Positions 32,501-44,449 of a stretch of DNA of 64,000 nucleotides are shown piece by piece. Numbering within the stretch: position 1 is the stretch's first letter; every line of letters starts with the position of its first letter. The notes beneath the pieces are model-generated. The model had not been told where the DNA came from. It saw nothing but the letters and a program-made list of their open reading frames with translations, and made no database searches. Origin of the DNA: Fulvia fulva. Lineage: Eukaryota > Ascomycota > Dothideomycetes > Mycosphaerellales > Mycosphaerellaceae. A program made the translations under genes and the position numbers. The stretch spans positions 1 to 64,000 of the forward strand of contig NC_063018.1 of NCBI RefSeq assembly GCF_020509005.1, in the 5' to 3' direction.

Positions 32501-35500
32501 GAAAGGAGCGGAAGTCTATATAATATAGATTATACTACCTAGTTAGAAGCACTACGCTAACCTATTACGAGCCTACGTAATAGTAGCGACTAGGTAAGAC
32601 TTCGATCCTACTAGGCTCTACGCTATAAACCTTTAGAAGGTGTAGTTAGTAAACCTCTTAACAGTATATATAAGAATAGTAAATAGCGACTTCGACAGAT
32701 TTATAAAAGGCAAAGATAAGGACTAAGATACTAAGGTCTACTTACTCTAGGAACTATATACTTTTAAGGACTATTTTAACCGTTAGGATATATCGAAGAT
32801 CCTACCTTACCGCCCTAGTAAAGACTATGAAATACACCTTAAAGACGAAACTAAGTCACCTCCTTTTAAGCGGCTATACGTAATGTCGTCTCGCGAGAAT
32901 AAGGTAATTAAGAAGTAGGTCGATAATTAGCTAGAATCTAGAGCGATATAACGAAGCACGAGCCCGGCTTCTATACTAGTACTAATTATACGTAAACTAG
33001 GCGGCGGTCTACGGGTCTATATCGACTATAGAGCTCTTAATGCCCTTACGGTAAAAGTAGATACCTAATACCGCTATTCTAAGAAACGCTAAACCGCCTA
33101 AATAGGAAGAAGTACTTTACTAAACTCGATATCATCTCTACCTTTAACCGTATTCGTATTACGGAGGGCTATAAATAGAAAACTACGTTTAGTACTCGCT
33201 ATAGTCAATTCGAGTATATAGTAATGCCTTTCGGCCTATATAATGCTCTAGGAACATTCTAGTAATATATTAACGATGCGCTTAGGGAGTATCTCGATGA
33301 CTTCTATTTAGTGTACCTAGATAATATCCTGATCTTTAGCGACATATTCGAGGAATATATATAATACGTACGTAAAGTGCTATAGCGTATACGTAAAGCC
33401 GGCCTATAATTAGACATCGACAAATACGAGTTCTACTAAATAGAGACGAAGTACCTTAGTGTTATTATAGGAGTCGACGGTATCCGTATAGACCCGGAAA
33501 AGGTCGACGTAGTTAAGAACTAGCTTACTCTAATATGTCTTAAGGATATATAAGCATTCCTTAGGTTTGGAAACTTCTATCGAAGGTTTATATAGAACTT
33601 CTCTAAAGTCTATATACCCCTTACAAATTTAATAAAGACTAGTAAGAATAGTAAGCCGATACTATTCGTTTAGACAATAGAATACGAAGTAGCCTTCTAA
33701 GGATTGAAAGATACATTCTTAACGGACACGGTACTCGTATACTTTATACTAGGGTTAGAAACTATAGTCGAAACAGATGCCTTAAATTTCGTTACTACCG
33801 TAGTAATTTTATAGAAACACGGAGACGTCTAGAGACCGGTAGTATATATATCTAAGAAGATGTTACTATAGGAGTATAACTACGAGATTTATAATAAGGA
33901 ACTATTAGCTATCGTCCTCGCCTTCGAAGAATAGAGACCTAAGCTTACCGTTAACTTGGACGATAATATAGATACCGATTTCGAGAATACGAAGGATATA
34001 GATAATAATCCTATTATTGTCTACTCCGATTATAAGAACCTAGAATACTTTATAAGCATAAAACAACTTAATAGACGGTAGGCACGCTAGGTATAGTTCC
34101 TAGTACAGTTTGTATTCAAAATCACCTATCGTCTAGGTATATAGGGCATAAAGCCTAATAGCCTTACTAGACGATCGTAAGATCTACCGTCGGATCTAAG
34201 CGATTCACGTCTATAGTATTAGAGCTAGGTCATCCTACCGCCCGCTCGCCTCGATATTAAGCTCAATTTAAGCGAGCTACGGGAGGGGGAGGTAGCGTAG
34301 TAGGCAGTATAGTAGGATTTACTTATATAAGTCAAGGCTCTATATAACGAAGAGACCGTTTAGGCTATTATATAATAGCTATCCTAGAACTAGTAAGTAC
34401 CCCTATTACGTGAATATAAGATTGACGATCGTACGTCTAAAGTAGAAGATAGTATAATCTATATAAAGAACGCCTACGGAGGATATAGCTTATTTGTCCT
34501 AGAAGTTACTAGCGTAGTAGAACTTCGTACTCTAATCACGAAACGTTTCTACGACATACCCGCGGCTAGGTATCCCGGCCTTAAAAAGACATTCGAGTTG
34601 ATTAGTAGATACTACCGCTAGCTACGTATAGTATAAACGATTAAGAGATTCGTACGTAATTATATTATATATAGAATAACGGTTCTGTCAAATCTATAGT
34701 ATTAGGGCCTCCTTATACTATTACCGGTACCCTTCGGAGTATAGGAGGATATCCCTATTGACTTCGTTATAGATTTGCTCGTAAGTAAGAACTTAACCGA
34801 TAGACAAACGTATAAGAACGTCCTTATAGTTACGGACAGGCTTACTAAGGAGAGACACCTAATCCTAGTGCTATAGATAGACGCCCTATATATCGTATAT
34901 ATCTTTATCCGCTATATCTTTGTACGTTATAGCATTCCTAAGAGTATCGTCTCGGATCGGGGCTCCTAGTAGACGTCTACGTTCTAGAGACGAGTCTACT
35001 CTCTACTTAGTATTTAATAACGACTATCGACGGCCTTTTACCTAGAATCCGATAGACAGTCTATAAACACGAATAAGGTTATAGAACGTTACCTTAGGGC
35101 CTACATTAACTACGCCTAAGATGATTAGGTTGATTAGTTACTACTTGCCGAGTTTACTACTAATAATTATATATCGGCTACTACTAGAGTATTACTCTTC
35201 TACGCTAATACCGGTCGTAACCTAGAATTCACGGATACTAGTCTAACTACCCCTATAAAGCTTATGCCCTATAAGTAACGACTCGATATAGAATCTACGA
35301 ATACGTTTACTAAGCGTTTAAACTAGATATACGTATATCTAAGGTAAGAAATTGTGTTAGCCTAAGTATTATAAGCAGATTTTATAAACGTATATCGCTA
35401 GCTACCTCCGAATTATAATATCGGCGACGAAGTTTATATTAATACTACTAACTAGTCAATAACACGCCCGTCTAAGAAGCTCGACATTAAGAACGTAGGG

Positions 35501-35950
35501 CCGTACGAGATTACCGTAGTACTCCCGTATCAAAATACTTACCGCGTTATAATACCCGATTAGTTAGGTAATCTCTATAACACTTTCTACGCCTCGCTCC
35601 TATAACTAGCTACTAATAACCCCGAACCTAGATAGATCCTAGTACCGCCGCCTCTAATCGAGATTACCCGTAACGACGACGGCGAAACATCCGAAGAGTA
35701 CTTCGTAGAGGACATACTTAATAGGAAATATTTTAAGCTAAAGGGAAGACTACTAAAATACTTACTACCGAAGCAAGACGAGTATAGGTACCTAGTAAAG
35801 TAGAAAGGATACCGCGAGCCGAGCTAGGAGATACTAGAAGCATTAGTAGGAGCAGCCGCCTCTATTATAGACTTCTACTACAACTTTCCGACAAAGTCTA
35901 TACCCGCCGACTTTAAGCCGCCGTACGACTAGGTACCTAATAAGGACCGA
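29600..35950 (+). pseudogene. Gypsy-C gag-pol remnant with chromodomain
   Basis: Read on the + strand with stops ignored. Gag runs to about 31550, with Asn/Thr/Gly repeats at 30430-30630 and a zinc-knuckle-like stretch near 31480-31540 whose cysteines are mostly changed to Tyr. The protease region is about 31950-32120. Reverse transcriptase has [14 protein letters not shown] near 33000-33045 and a YLDN box (normally YLDD) near 33316-33330, an Asp-to-Asn change expected from RIP. RNase H has ETDA near 33772. Integrase (about 34600-35250) has SDRGS near 34951. A chromodomain at about 35775-35850 reads YLVKW-KGY...SWE with a stop at Trp. This is the chromovirus layout. Inactive. Confidence 0.8.
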
Positions 35951-36241
35951 GTTACTAGTATACTACGATCTTATACTAAGTCTAGGTAGTTACCTACGGA
36001 GAACGCGAGTACGTCTATACTAGTAGTTATACCGTAAACTAATACGCCCGTAACGGCGTCTAAGCTATAAGTAAGGACGTTACGCCGCTCGATAAGACTT
36101 AATACGAGTATGAATATTAAGAGTTTAGAGGGTGCTTAAGCTAGACAAGGTGGACTAGAGGATGATATAGTTCTCGTAGATACACTACTATAGTAATAGA
36201 GCCGTCCGAGGACGAATAGCGATCTAAAGGGGGGGGGGTAC

Positions 36242-36391
36242 TATTACGGTTTACTACTACCGTAACGTCGCGCGCCTTAGCGCTTTCTTATATATCTTAC
36301 GCGCTTCGCGCTTCTCTTTCGTAGCCTTACCGAATAACGCTTGTTTTACGGCAACCCTACACTATCGTCTTATAGATTACTACCCGTAATA
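36242..36391 (+). repeat. Gypsy-C 3' LTR
   Basis: Partner of 29050-29198. The first bases are TATTACGG, one TpG-to-TpA change from the left copy. Confidence 0.85.
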
Positions 36392-36640
36392 TAACTCTAA
36401 TACGACTTTATCGAGGGTGAAATATCGAGTTACTAACTCGGGCTTAAAACCTATTAAATAGATACGAGTTACGTAGTAGTAGAAGACGGCGGATTATACG
36501 AAAGACGAAGAAGGACCTAATAGGATAGCGTATATCTATATATAGTATCGCCGGTATTAGTATAGGTAGATACTAGGTATCCGGATGTTTACTAGCCTAT
36601 AGGCTAGTAAATCCTAGTTACGAGATCTAGTTATATAACA
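36392..36640 (-). mobile_element. Copia-3, right end: leader, primer binding site and 5' LTR
   Basis: Continues copia-3 after gypsy-C. On the - strand GGTTTTAAGCCCGAG (36437-36451) is the primer binding site, the same type as in copia-2. It follows an LTR of about 189 bases (36452-36640) that starts TGTTATATAAC and ends TTAATA. The left LTR of copia-3 is not in the window. Confidence 0.7.
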
Positions 36641-38476
36641 CACCTATACCTATATACTTGTCCTACGGCCTATATATTCTTAACATCGGTTAATCTGTCG
36701 TACTAGAAGCGGTAAGTACTAGGTAGTTAGCCGCCCCGGAGTACTAATCTACCCGGTACCTAGGAACGAGTATTAGTAGCTAGTCGACTATCGAGTAGAC
36801 GATAGGTCGACTTTTAGTAGAGGCGGGTCGCCTATCGAGTAGGAGACAGGTCGACCGTCGAGCGGAAAACGAGCTAGCCGTCGAGTAGACGACGAGTCGA
36901 CCCTTCTAGGCTCCTATACTCTATAAGTACTCCTATCGCTATTCCTCCTATACTCGGGGTCGCTATAGGCTACGGTCTACCCGCCTACGTAGTCGTCGGC
37001 GCTACTAGAGTTCTACTACGTCTATAGGTAGGGCGCCTTCGGGGGCCTCCTAGAGCTCTTCCTCCTAGGCTATCTCCCCTATTCTTACTATTATCTTACC
37101 CGCTATCTAGAACTACTATAGTAGGCCGGTCCGTATTACTATTCGTACCGCTACTCGTATCCTACGCGCTATATATATTATATATTAGAAGTCTATAGCC
37201 CCCGTCTCGAGGCGTATTACCTACCGGGCTTCTATAAAGCGTAGGTAGAATAGTACGACGTGTTTCGGCGTCTAAATACGTCTATATTTATATAGGCTAC
37301 TATCTACTCCCGGTACCTTTCGGCGGTATAGATAGTCCTTAAACCTAATATATTCCGAGTAGAGTAGTATCGCGACTATTACCTATAGGCGGGTAAGGGC
37401 TCGGAAGAGTATTACTCTATCTCGGCTAATAGGTCCTATCTTCGCCGCTACCTCGTCTTCTCGTCGGTATACTCGTCGCCGTAGTAATTACCTGTTCGGG
37501 TACCGTTCGCCTTTCTCCTAGCGCTCGTTCTAGATTCCCTATATATATCTACGGACCGCGTTTACTATAGCCTTCCGTTCTTCGCGTCCCTATCTCGCCC
37601 CTATTACTAGTATACTACTAGCTAGGGCCGATACTCGAAACTTTACTATCGGGGTTTATTACGTCTCTAGCTACCGCTAGGCCTATAATTCTATCTTCTT
37701 TTTAGGCGCTATAGATCGAAGGCGTATCGTAATCGCCCGGTACGCCGCGCGGATATCGCCCCCTACCTTACTATTCGCCGTCTAGAGCGTATAGCCTATA
37801 GCGAGCTATTAGAGGTAAAGGTCTAGCGGCGCGATCTACGTATCCGCTTCTAGGACTTACGTCGGTATAGTACGGTATACCCCGGTCGCCCTACGTAAAT
37901 ATTCGTTCTATACGTTTTAAATCTACTTTATCTAGCTAGTCGCGTAGGATAGATACTAGACTAGTACCCTAAAGGTAATCGCCGGTCGGACGATAGAGCT
38001 ATATAGCTAGCGTACCTTTACGAAGGCTACGCCCTATATAGAGGCCGCGAGGCGTATAACTAAGGCTTTATTCTAGTCTCCTCGCTACCGGAGCTACTTT
38101 AGGTAGGCGTACTACTAGAGCTATATATCTCCTTAGAATCCTAGGACCCGGATAGATAGCTATAGAGTAATCTAGCTTACGCCGGTCCCGGCCTCGATCG
38201 TAGCTTAGAGGTTATACTTCTTCGGGATCCTCGTAAGGTAGATTATCTAGTACTTCTTAGGTATAAAGACTACCCCGTATCGCGCTACCTAGTCGTTATA
38301 TACCTCGAGCGCCGCTTCGAGTTAGCGGTAATTAGTCTCGGTTAAGTCGCTATATATTAGGATATTCGTATCGTTAATAAAGCCTATATAGGAGTTAGTA
38401 CCGCCGGCGCTTCCCCTAAGTAGCGGAAGGAGCGTAGAGGCAAAGAAAAGGAAGAGGATCGGAGAGAGCGATAAGC
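36641..38476 (-). mobile_element. LINE-1, 3' part (rest of reverse transcriptase and C-terminus)
   Basis: On the - strand it begins in the middle of the motif GxPQGxxLSPILF (LSPILFLFFASTLLP near 38420-38465). It continues to GFINDTNIL near 38365-38395, where the normal Phe-Val-Asp-Asp box has become Phe-Ile-Asn-Asp. The rest runs left to the copia-3 LTR. It joins 49680 exactly across gypsy-A: the Gly-Ile-Pro-stop-Gly part of the motif lies there. Many stops; inactive. Confidence 0.75.
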
Positions 38477-38996
38477 TGTTAGGGCGAGAGCCTAGCCTAT
38501 AAGATATAAGGGTAAAAGCGAGAATATAGGTACGAAGTGTAGATATAAAAGGGTATAGTATAATTACTACATAAAACGAAAGACGAAGAAAGTAAGAGAG
38601 GCCTAGGGAAGGCTAGATATTTATACGCGACCCTCGCGAGTACGTGTCCCCGTATTAATAGGGCTAACCCGTACGAAGCCGCGCTTAGTAGCTTTGCTTA
38701 AAACCTTATTCTAACCTACCCTACGTTCCGAGTCTTCCACGTGCTTCTTCTAGGGTCTAGCGTAGTCGCGGGTGCTTACGGGAGTACCGTAAGTTATATA
38801 GTTACGAGCCGAAGTGAATCTATTAAGGTTTAGTAGAGGGGTGAACTTAGAGGGCTAGGTCCCGTAGTAAATGTTACGGGGTATATAATTCTTAGCGCTT
38901 ATATACTAAGCTAGACTATTACTTCTTAACGACTTCTGAGTACTCTAAGGCTCTTCTGTCCCTACCTTCTATATACTCTATAGGGAGACTATAATA
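38477..38996 (-). repeat. Gypsy-A 3' LTR (520 bp)
   Basis: Starts TGTTAGGGCGAGAGCC on the + strand and ends ACTATAATA. It is repeated in 44247-44298 plus 49199-49679, and in gypsy-B at 53051-53465 and 63863-64000. Confidence 0.9.
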
Positions 38997-39039
38997 GTAG
39001 CCCCCCCGAACAAAGCTAAGTTCCTACGAAGCCGTAGTA

Positions 39040-42000
39040 GTTCTATATATCGAGGATATTTAGCTTCAGTACTAGGCCTAGGCCTAATATTATAGTCGAT
39101 ATACTATTAGTAAGCCCCGTCAAAGAGCTTAGATTCGAAAAGCCTACCGATATTAACCTCTAGGCCGTCTACGCGGGCGTAGTATTCTTTAATTGCTTAA
39201 CGATTAAAGATGATATATTATATAGGTTTCTATAAGGTATCCTACTTAGAGTAACCTTACTATTCGACTTTATACTTAATCGGCGGTAGTCCTTTAACGT
39301 CGTTAGGCTCTACGCGGATTCCCCGGATCTTACGGACGGCATAGTTATTAGAAGGTAGGTTAATAGGCTCGTCGACTTCTACTTCATCGGGAGGACCTAG
39401 TATATCTTAGTTTTAGTTCGGGAATAGGTCCTTAGCCGACGGCCGAAGGCGTACGGGATAGAAAACGTTATAGATCTTTATATTCGTAGGAAGAGCTAGA
39501 TAGTAGGCGTATAAACTAATACGCTCGGTGATCTTAAAAGGACCTAGGTTCTTCTAGCTTAGCTTCTTAGAGGGGCGGTCCGTCTTAATGTTATTAGAGT
39601 TAAGGTATACTATATCGCCTACTTAGTAGTCGGGAGCTAGCTAGCGACGACGATTAGCTTAATCCTCGTAGATTACTTATACGTATACTATCTCGTCGTA
39701 GACTTCTTTATAGATCTATAAGAGTATAGTAGCGAACTCGTCTACTACTTACTCGTTTACGTCTTCGGTAGGCGGGAGAGGCTCTTCTAGTTCTATACCT
39801 ATACGAGGGTAGTAACCTCTCGTAGTATAGAAGGGAGAGTAGCTAGTAGTCTCCGAGTCCTAGTTACGAGTAGTAAACTCTACCGTAGGGATATACTAAG
39901 GCCAATCCTTCTAGTAGTAGTCGACGAAGTAACGAAGGACCTGCTCGAGGATAGCGTTCGTAATTTCGGTCTAGCCGTCGGTCTGTAGCTAAAAACTGGT
40001 CGAGAGGTTATACTTAATACCTAGGATAGTATATAGACGCTTCTAGAAGTACGAGATGAACTAGGTGCCTCTATTAGAGGTAATACTATCTAGGAGGCCT
40101 TAAAAGCGCTAGACGAATTCGTAGAACAAGCGAGTAGTCTCCTTTACGGTTATACTCTAGCACGGGATTATATACCGGTCCTTAGAGTAACGGTCTATAA
40201 TTACTAGAAGGGCCTTTACTTTTACGCCGCTAAAGGTCTTACCGTAAGGAAGATTAGTAATAAAGTCTATAGTAATGTGCTTCTACGGACGATTAGGAGC
40301 CGGGAGAGGGTATAAGAGACCGTAGGGACGGTAGCGGTTAGCTTTAGCTCTTCGGTAAGTAGCGTAGTTTAGTACGTAGCGGCGGACGTCCTTCTAGGAA
40401 TACGGCTACTAGTAATACCTAGCGAGGAGCTTATAGGTCTTAGCTACGCCTAGGTGACCCCTAGAGGCGGAGTCGTAGATAATTTAAAGAATCTTAGCTC
40501 GGATATTAGAGCCTTCGGGCTACGGTACGTAAAGCTTCTTACGGAAGTAGACGATACCTTCCTAGAGCTCGTACTCGGACAGCGAGAAGCCCGGGAATGT
40601 CCTCGCGCTAGATTTAAGGGCCTAAACTAACTCTTAGGCGTCTATGTCGGTATCGTACGCTATTCGTACTCGTACTATAATGCCTTCGGGCTGCTCCTTA
40701 TTATTAAACCCCTTAAAGTCTAATTCGGATAAGCCGTCGGTCGTTACTAAGCCCTCTTTATCGTCGTTTAAGTCCTTAGCGTCCGAGGCGTATTCTTTAG
40801 GCTCGGATTTATTATCACTCTCGTTAAGGTAGGTAGGAGCGAGCACGAGAGTAGTAAAGGAAGCGGCGAGCGTAGGCTAGCCGTTCGATAGGTACTCTCG
40901 AAGCTCGGAAGAGAGGTTATACTCTTTAATGACTTGTTACTCTACGATTTGCCGGCCCCCTCTTCGATTAACTAGAGAGTTACTAGGGCGGCGGGTAAGG
41001 GCGTCGGCTATCGAGTTGGCCTTACCGGGCGTATACGAGATTATAAAGTTAAACCGGGAGAGGAACTCGCTCTAGCGGGCCTAGCGACGATTAAGTAGCT
41101 TGCTCTTTATAAAGTAGACGAGGTTCTTATAGTCGGAGCTTACTTAGACGGGTATAGTAGAGCCTTCGAGCTCGGGGCGCTACTCTTTAAAAGCTTTAAC
41201 GATAGCGAGAAGCTCCTTATCGTAGATCTCGTAGTTATACTCCGTAGCGGTCATCTTCTTAGAGAGGAAGGCGATAGGTAACTAGGGGGATTTAGGCGAG
41301 CGGCGTTATAGTAGGACACCGCCTACTATACCGTCGGATACGTCGGTCTCTATACGGGTCTCTAGTTCGAAATCGAAGTGCTATAGAAGCGGGTTCTTAA
41401 TAAACTTCGCTTTAAGCAAGTCAAAAGCCTCCTAGTATTCGTCGGTCTAGGCGAACTTCTTACCCTTACGCGTAAGCTTCGTTAAAGGGCGTACTACGCC
41501 CGAAAATACGTAGATAAAGCGGCGGTAGAAGTTAGTAAAGCCTAGGAAACCCTAGACCTCTTTGACGTTCGTAGGAGTATCCTATTCGACGATAGCGTCG
41601 ATCTTCTCTTAGTCTATCTTAATGCCGTCTACGGTAATAATTGAACTAAGGAACTTAACTTCGGTCTTCTTAAACTCGTACTTGTCGATATCGAGCTATA
41701 AGCCGGCGTCTACGAGCTTCTAAAGGACCTTATAGACGTACTCGCGGTGCTCCTCCTTAGTCTCGCTATAGACTAGGATGTCGTCGATGTAGGTAGTATA
41801 GAACTGATCGAGGAACTCCTAAAGGATATCGTTAATAAAGTTCTAGAAGGTACTAGGCCCGTTATAAACGCCGAAGGGTATAACGAGCGACTCGAATAGC
41901 CCGTAGCGAGTACGGAAGGCTATAAGATACTCGTGTCCTTCTACTATTCGTAACTTATTAAACGTAGCGATAATATCGAGCTTAGTAAAGTACTTGGCCT

Positions 42001-44246
42001 TAGAGAGGCGCTCGAGCGTCTCCTAAATCAACGGTATTAGGTAGCGGTTCTTCATATTAATAGCGTTTAAGCCTCCGTAGTCTATGTAGAAGCGTAGACT
42101 ACCGCCGGGCTTCTAAACGAATATAACGGGACTACTAGCGCTAGAACGGCTCGCTCGAATAAACCCCTTCTTTAGGTTCTCTTCGAGGTATCTCTTAAGG
42201 ACGATAAGCTCTTCTCGGGACATAGAATATAGCGGTCCGAACGGTATCTCTATACCTTCTTCTAGCTTAATCTTATAGTCGTAAGGGCGATAAGGAGGCA
42301 GCTCGTCTACGGCTTTAGTATCGAATACGTAGAGGATATAGTGTGCCTAAGGAGGGACCTTCGTAGTAGGGTCGGTAGGTATACGCTTCTTATCGAGCTT
42401 CTCGAGGGCGAGGTCGATATCGCGGAGAGAGGCGGCGAAGACTTAAGCTTTAGGCTACTTAGTAGTAGTAGTAAAGGTAGCGGCGTTTACCTAGAAGATC
42501 TTAGTATACTTAGGACCGCGCTAAGGCGGCGGAGAAGGCGGAGGTACCGGAGGAACTTCTAGAGGGAAGCTAATAGTAAGGGAAGTCTAGTCGATAATAG
42601 GTCGGTATCGTCTAAACTAGGGGAGGCCGAGGATAAACTTCTAATACGGTAGAGACGTAAGGAAGCTAGTGATCGACATACGCTTGCCTCCGAGGGTAAT
42701 TAACGTGTGTATAATATAAGTAATCTTACTAGTAGTAGTCTCCGTGCCGTTAAAGAGTTCAAGGGTACGAGGGTACTTTAGTTCCTAGGGTTCGAGGTTA
42801 AGAGAGGTCGCGAGTTTATAGTCTATAAAAGACTCGCCTAGTACGCTAGTGTCTATAAGAGTGAGATTGGAAGAAGAGAGTTTCTTTAAGCCGATATTTA
42901 TATTCGTAACGAACGGTTTATAAGCGTAGTCCTTACCCGTCTCGTCGTATAGGTCTAGCTATACTATATTAATCCTTAACTTCTTTCCTCTCTTTACTTT
43001 CGGTAAACGTTATTCTTAGTCTTTATCGCGTTGATAAGGAAGACCTAGGCTTTTTCCTACTTAGTAGGAGTAGTAGGAGTAGGCTCGATAGCGCTAATAG
43101 CGCCGCGAACCGGGTTACGGGCGTTACGGGTAGCGAGCTACGGATAGTTAGCTACGATATAGCCTAGACCGCCGTAGTAGGTATAGAGTCCGGCCTAGCG
43201 ACGGCGAAGCTTCTCTTCGGGAGTAAGCTTACCGTTAACGAGGCCCTAGACTCGAGGGACGGCGGTACTAGCGCTAAGATCTATAGCGTTACCTATAGAG
43301 ACGGGAGGGAGAGCCGTAGGAGCGGCGGCGCCTAGTAGAGTAGCGAAGTGGCTTCCGGGACTACGACGCTAACGACCTTAAGAACGGGAAGCGAGAAGAG
43401 AGACGGTATGTTTTATATTAGAGTCGAGGCGCTAGTAGGTCTCGACGAGCTTACGGAAGCTTATAGCACCGACGTCCTTATCCTCGAGGGCTCGAAGAAG
43501 CTCTACTAACAAACCACGGCGGAGAGTACTCTTCTTAGTCTCTTCGTTATAGCCGGTAAACCCGATATCGCGGTTAAAGGCCGCGAGGTACTCGGCAAAG
43601 CTCTTATTCTTCTAGAGGAGGTTATAGATAGCGTTCTAGGCGGTAGCTCTACGGTCTCGATCACTAAAGGTAGTACGGAGGTCCTATATCAAGGTAAGGA
43701 CGTCCGGGTAGCCGATAGTCTACGTAGCGTTATCGATATAGTATTATACCTAAGCCGCGGCGTCTCTCCGAAGGAGGGAGAAGACGTACGTAACTTTGTC
43801 CTTCTCTTACGGAAAGTAGTCGGTATTAGCTAACAGCTTAATAGTTAGCTATATCTTAAATGCCTTAAACTTGCTCTTATTACCGTCGAACTCGTCTAGG
43901 TCGTTAACCTTCTTAGAGAAGTACTAGCGGCGGTTATCGTCGGCGTACGGGGCGAGGTTCTAGAAGGTGTTTATAATACCTTCAAGGTATGTTACTTAGT
44001 TGTTTACTTACTCGACCTACTAGGCGGTCTCGCGGAAAGAGGAGACGGTACGGTTAATAAGAGCGTAGGCGGTATCGGGGTTAGCGTTTGCCTAGGTACC
44101 GAAGGTAGCGGCGTTCGAGAAGGGGATGTTAGTCTACTTACTAAAGTAGAATAGAGTGTCTTAGTTGTCGAGGTTAACACCTCTATCGGTAGCGTAGTCA
44201 CCTATAAGGATGACTCGCGTAGTTAACGGTTATTAGTCTTTCGTGA
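39040..44246 (-). pseudogene. Gypsy-A gag-pol remnant with chromodomain
   Basis: On the - strand, with stops ignored: gag (about 44200-43000, ending near a degenerate zinc knuckle), protease (about 42950-42600), and reverse transcriptase with a [22 protein letters not shown] box near 42060-42130 and an intact YIDD box near 41765-41785. RNase H and integrase follow (about 41300-39650). A chromodomain-like YKVE(W)QGYSK(W)DT segment lies near 39235-39285, with both Trp codons now TAG. The sequence is almost the same as gypsy-B. It is inactive because of tens of stops. The 70-codon open stretch at 40634-40846 is a fragment of the region between RNase H and integrase. Confidence 0.8.
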
Positions 44247-44298
44247 TGTTAGGGCGAGAGCCTGGCCTATAAGATATAAGGGTAAAAGCGAGAATATA
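44247..44298 (-). repeat. Gypsy-A 5' LTR, left piece
   Basis: First 52 bases (+ strand order) of the 5' LTR, ending with AAGCGAGAATATA, which is duplicated at 49199-49211 on the other side of LINE-2. Confidence 0.85.
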
Positions 44299-44449
44299 GA
44301 TAGATAGATTATTCATTCGCCTATTTTAGTACCCTATAGCCTATATAGGTCTCTCGCTATTTAGGTCTATTTGTATAGGTAGGAAACCCGATTAACGGAT
44401 AAAAACCTCCTCGTCTTTGCCCTCCTCGTTCTTTCCTGTCTTGTCCTTT

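Larger units (their letters stand above)
29050..36391 (+). mobile_element. Gypsy-C, full-length chromodomain Ty3/gypsy element, RIP-dead
   Basis: About 149-base LTRs (29050-29198 and 36242-36391) begin TGTTACGG or TATTACGG and end CCGTAATA-like, so the ancestral ends were TGTTACGG...CCGTAACA. A polypurine tract (AAAGG then a long G-run, 36226-36238) precedes the right LTR. The target duplication TAACT is present at 29045-29049 and 36392-36396. Total 7.3 kb. It sits in the leader of copia-3, which continues on both sides. Confidence 0.9.
38477..44298 (-). mobile_element. Gypsy-A, main part
   Basis: Chromodomain Ty3/gypsy element on the - strand. 3' LTR 38477-38996, interior 38997-44246, and the first 52 bases of the 5' LTR 44247-44298. 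The rest of the 5' LTR lies at 49199-49679 beyond LINE-2. The target duplication TAAGC is at 38472-38476 and 49680-49684. Both LTRs add up to 520 bases. A G-run polypurine tract on the - strand (C-run 39001-39007) adjoins the 3' LTR. Confidence 0.9.

Noticed and set aside
44004..44201. 65-codon Pro/Ser/Thr-rich frame
   Set aside because: It is a frame shadow in the gag of gypsy-A; the gag frame itself reads differently and matches gypsy-B.
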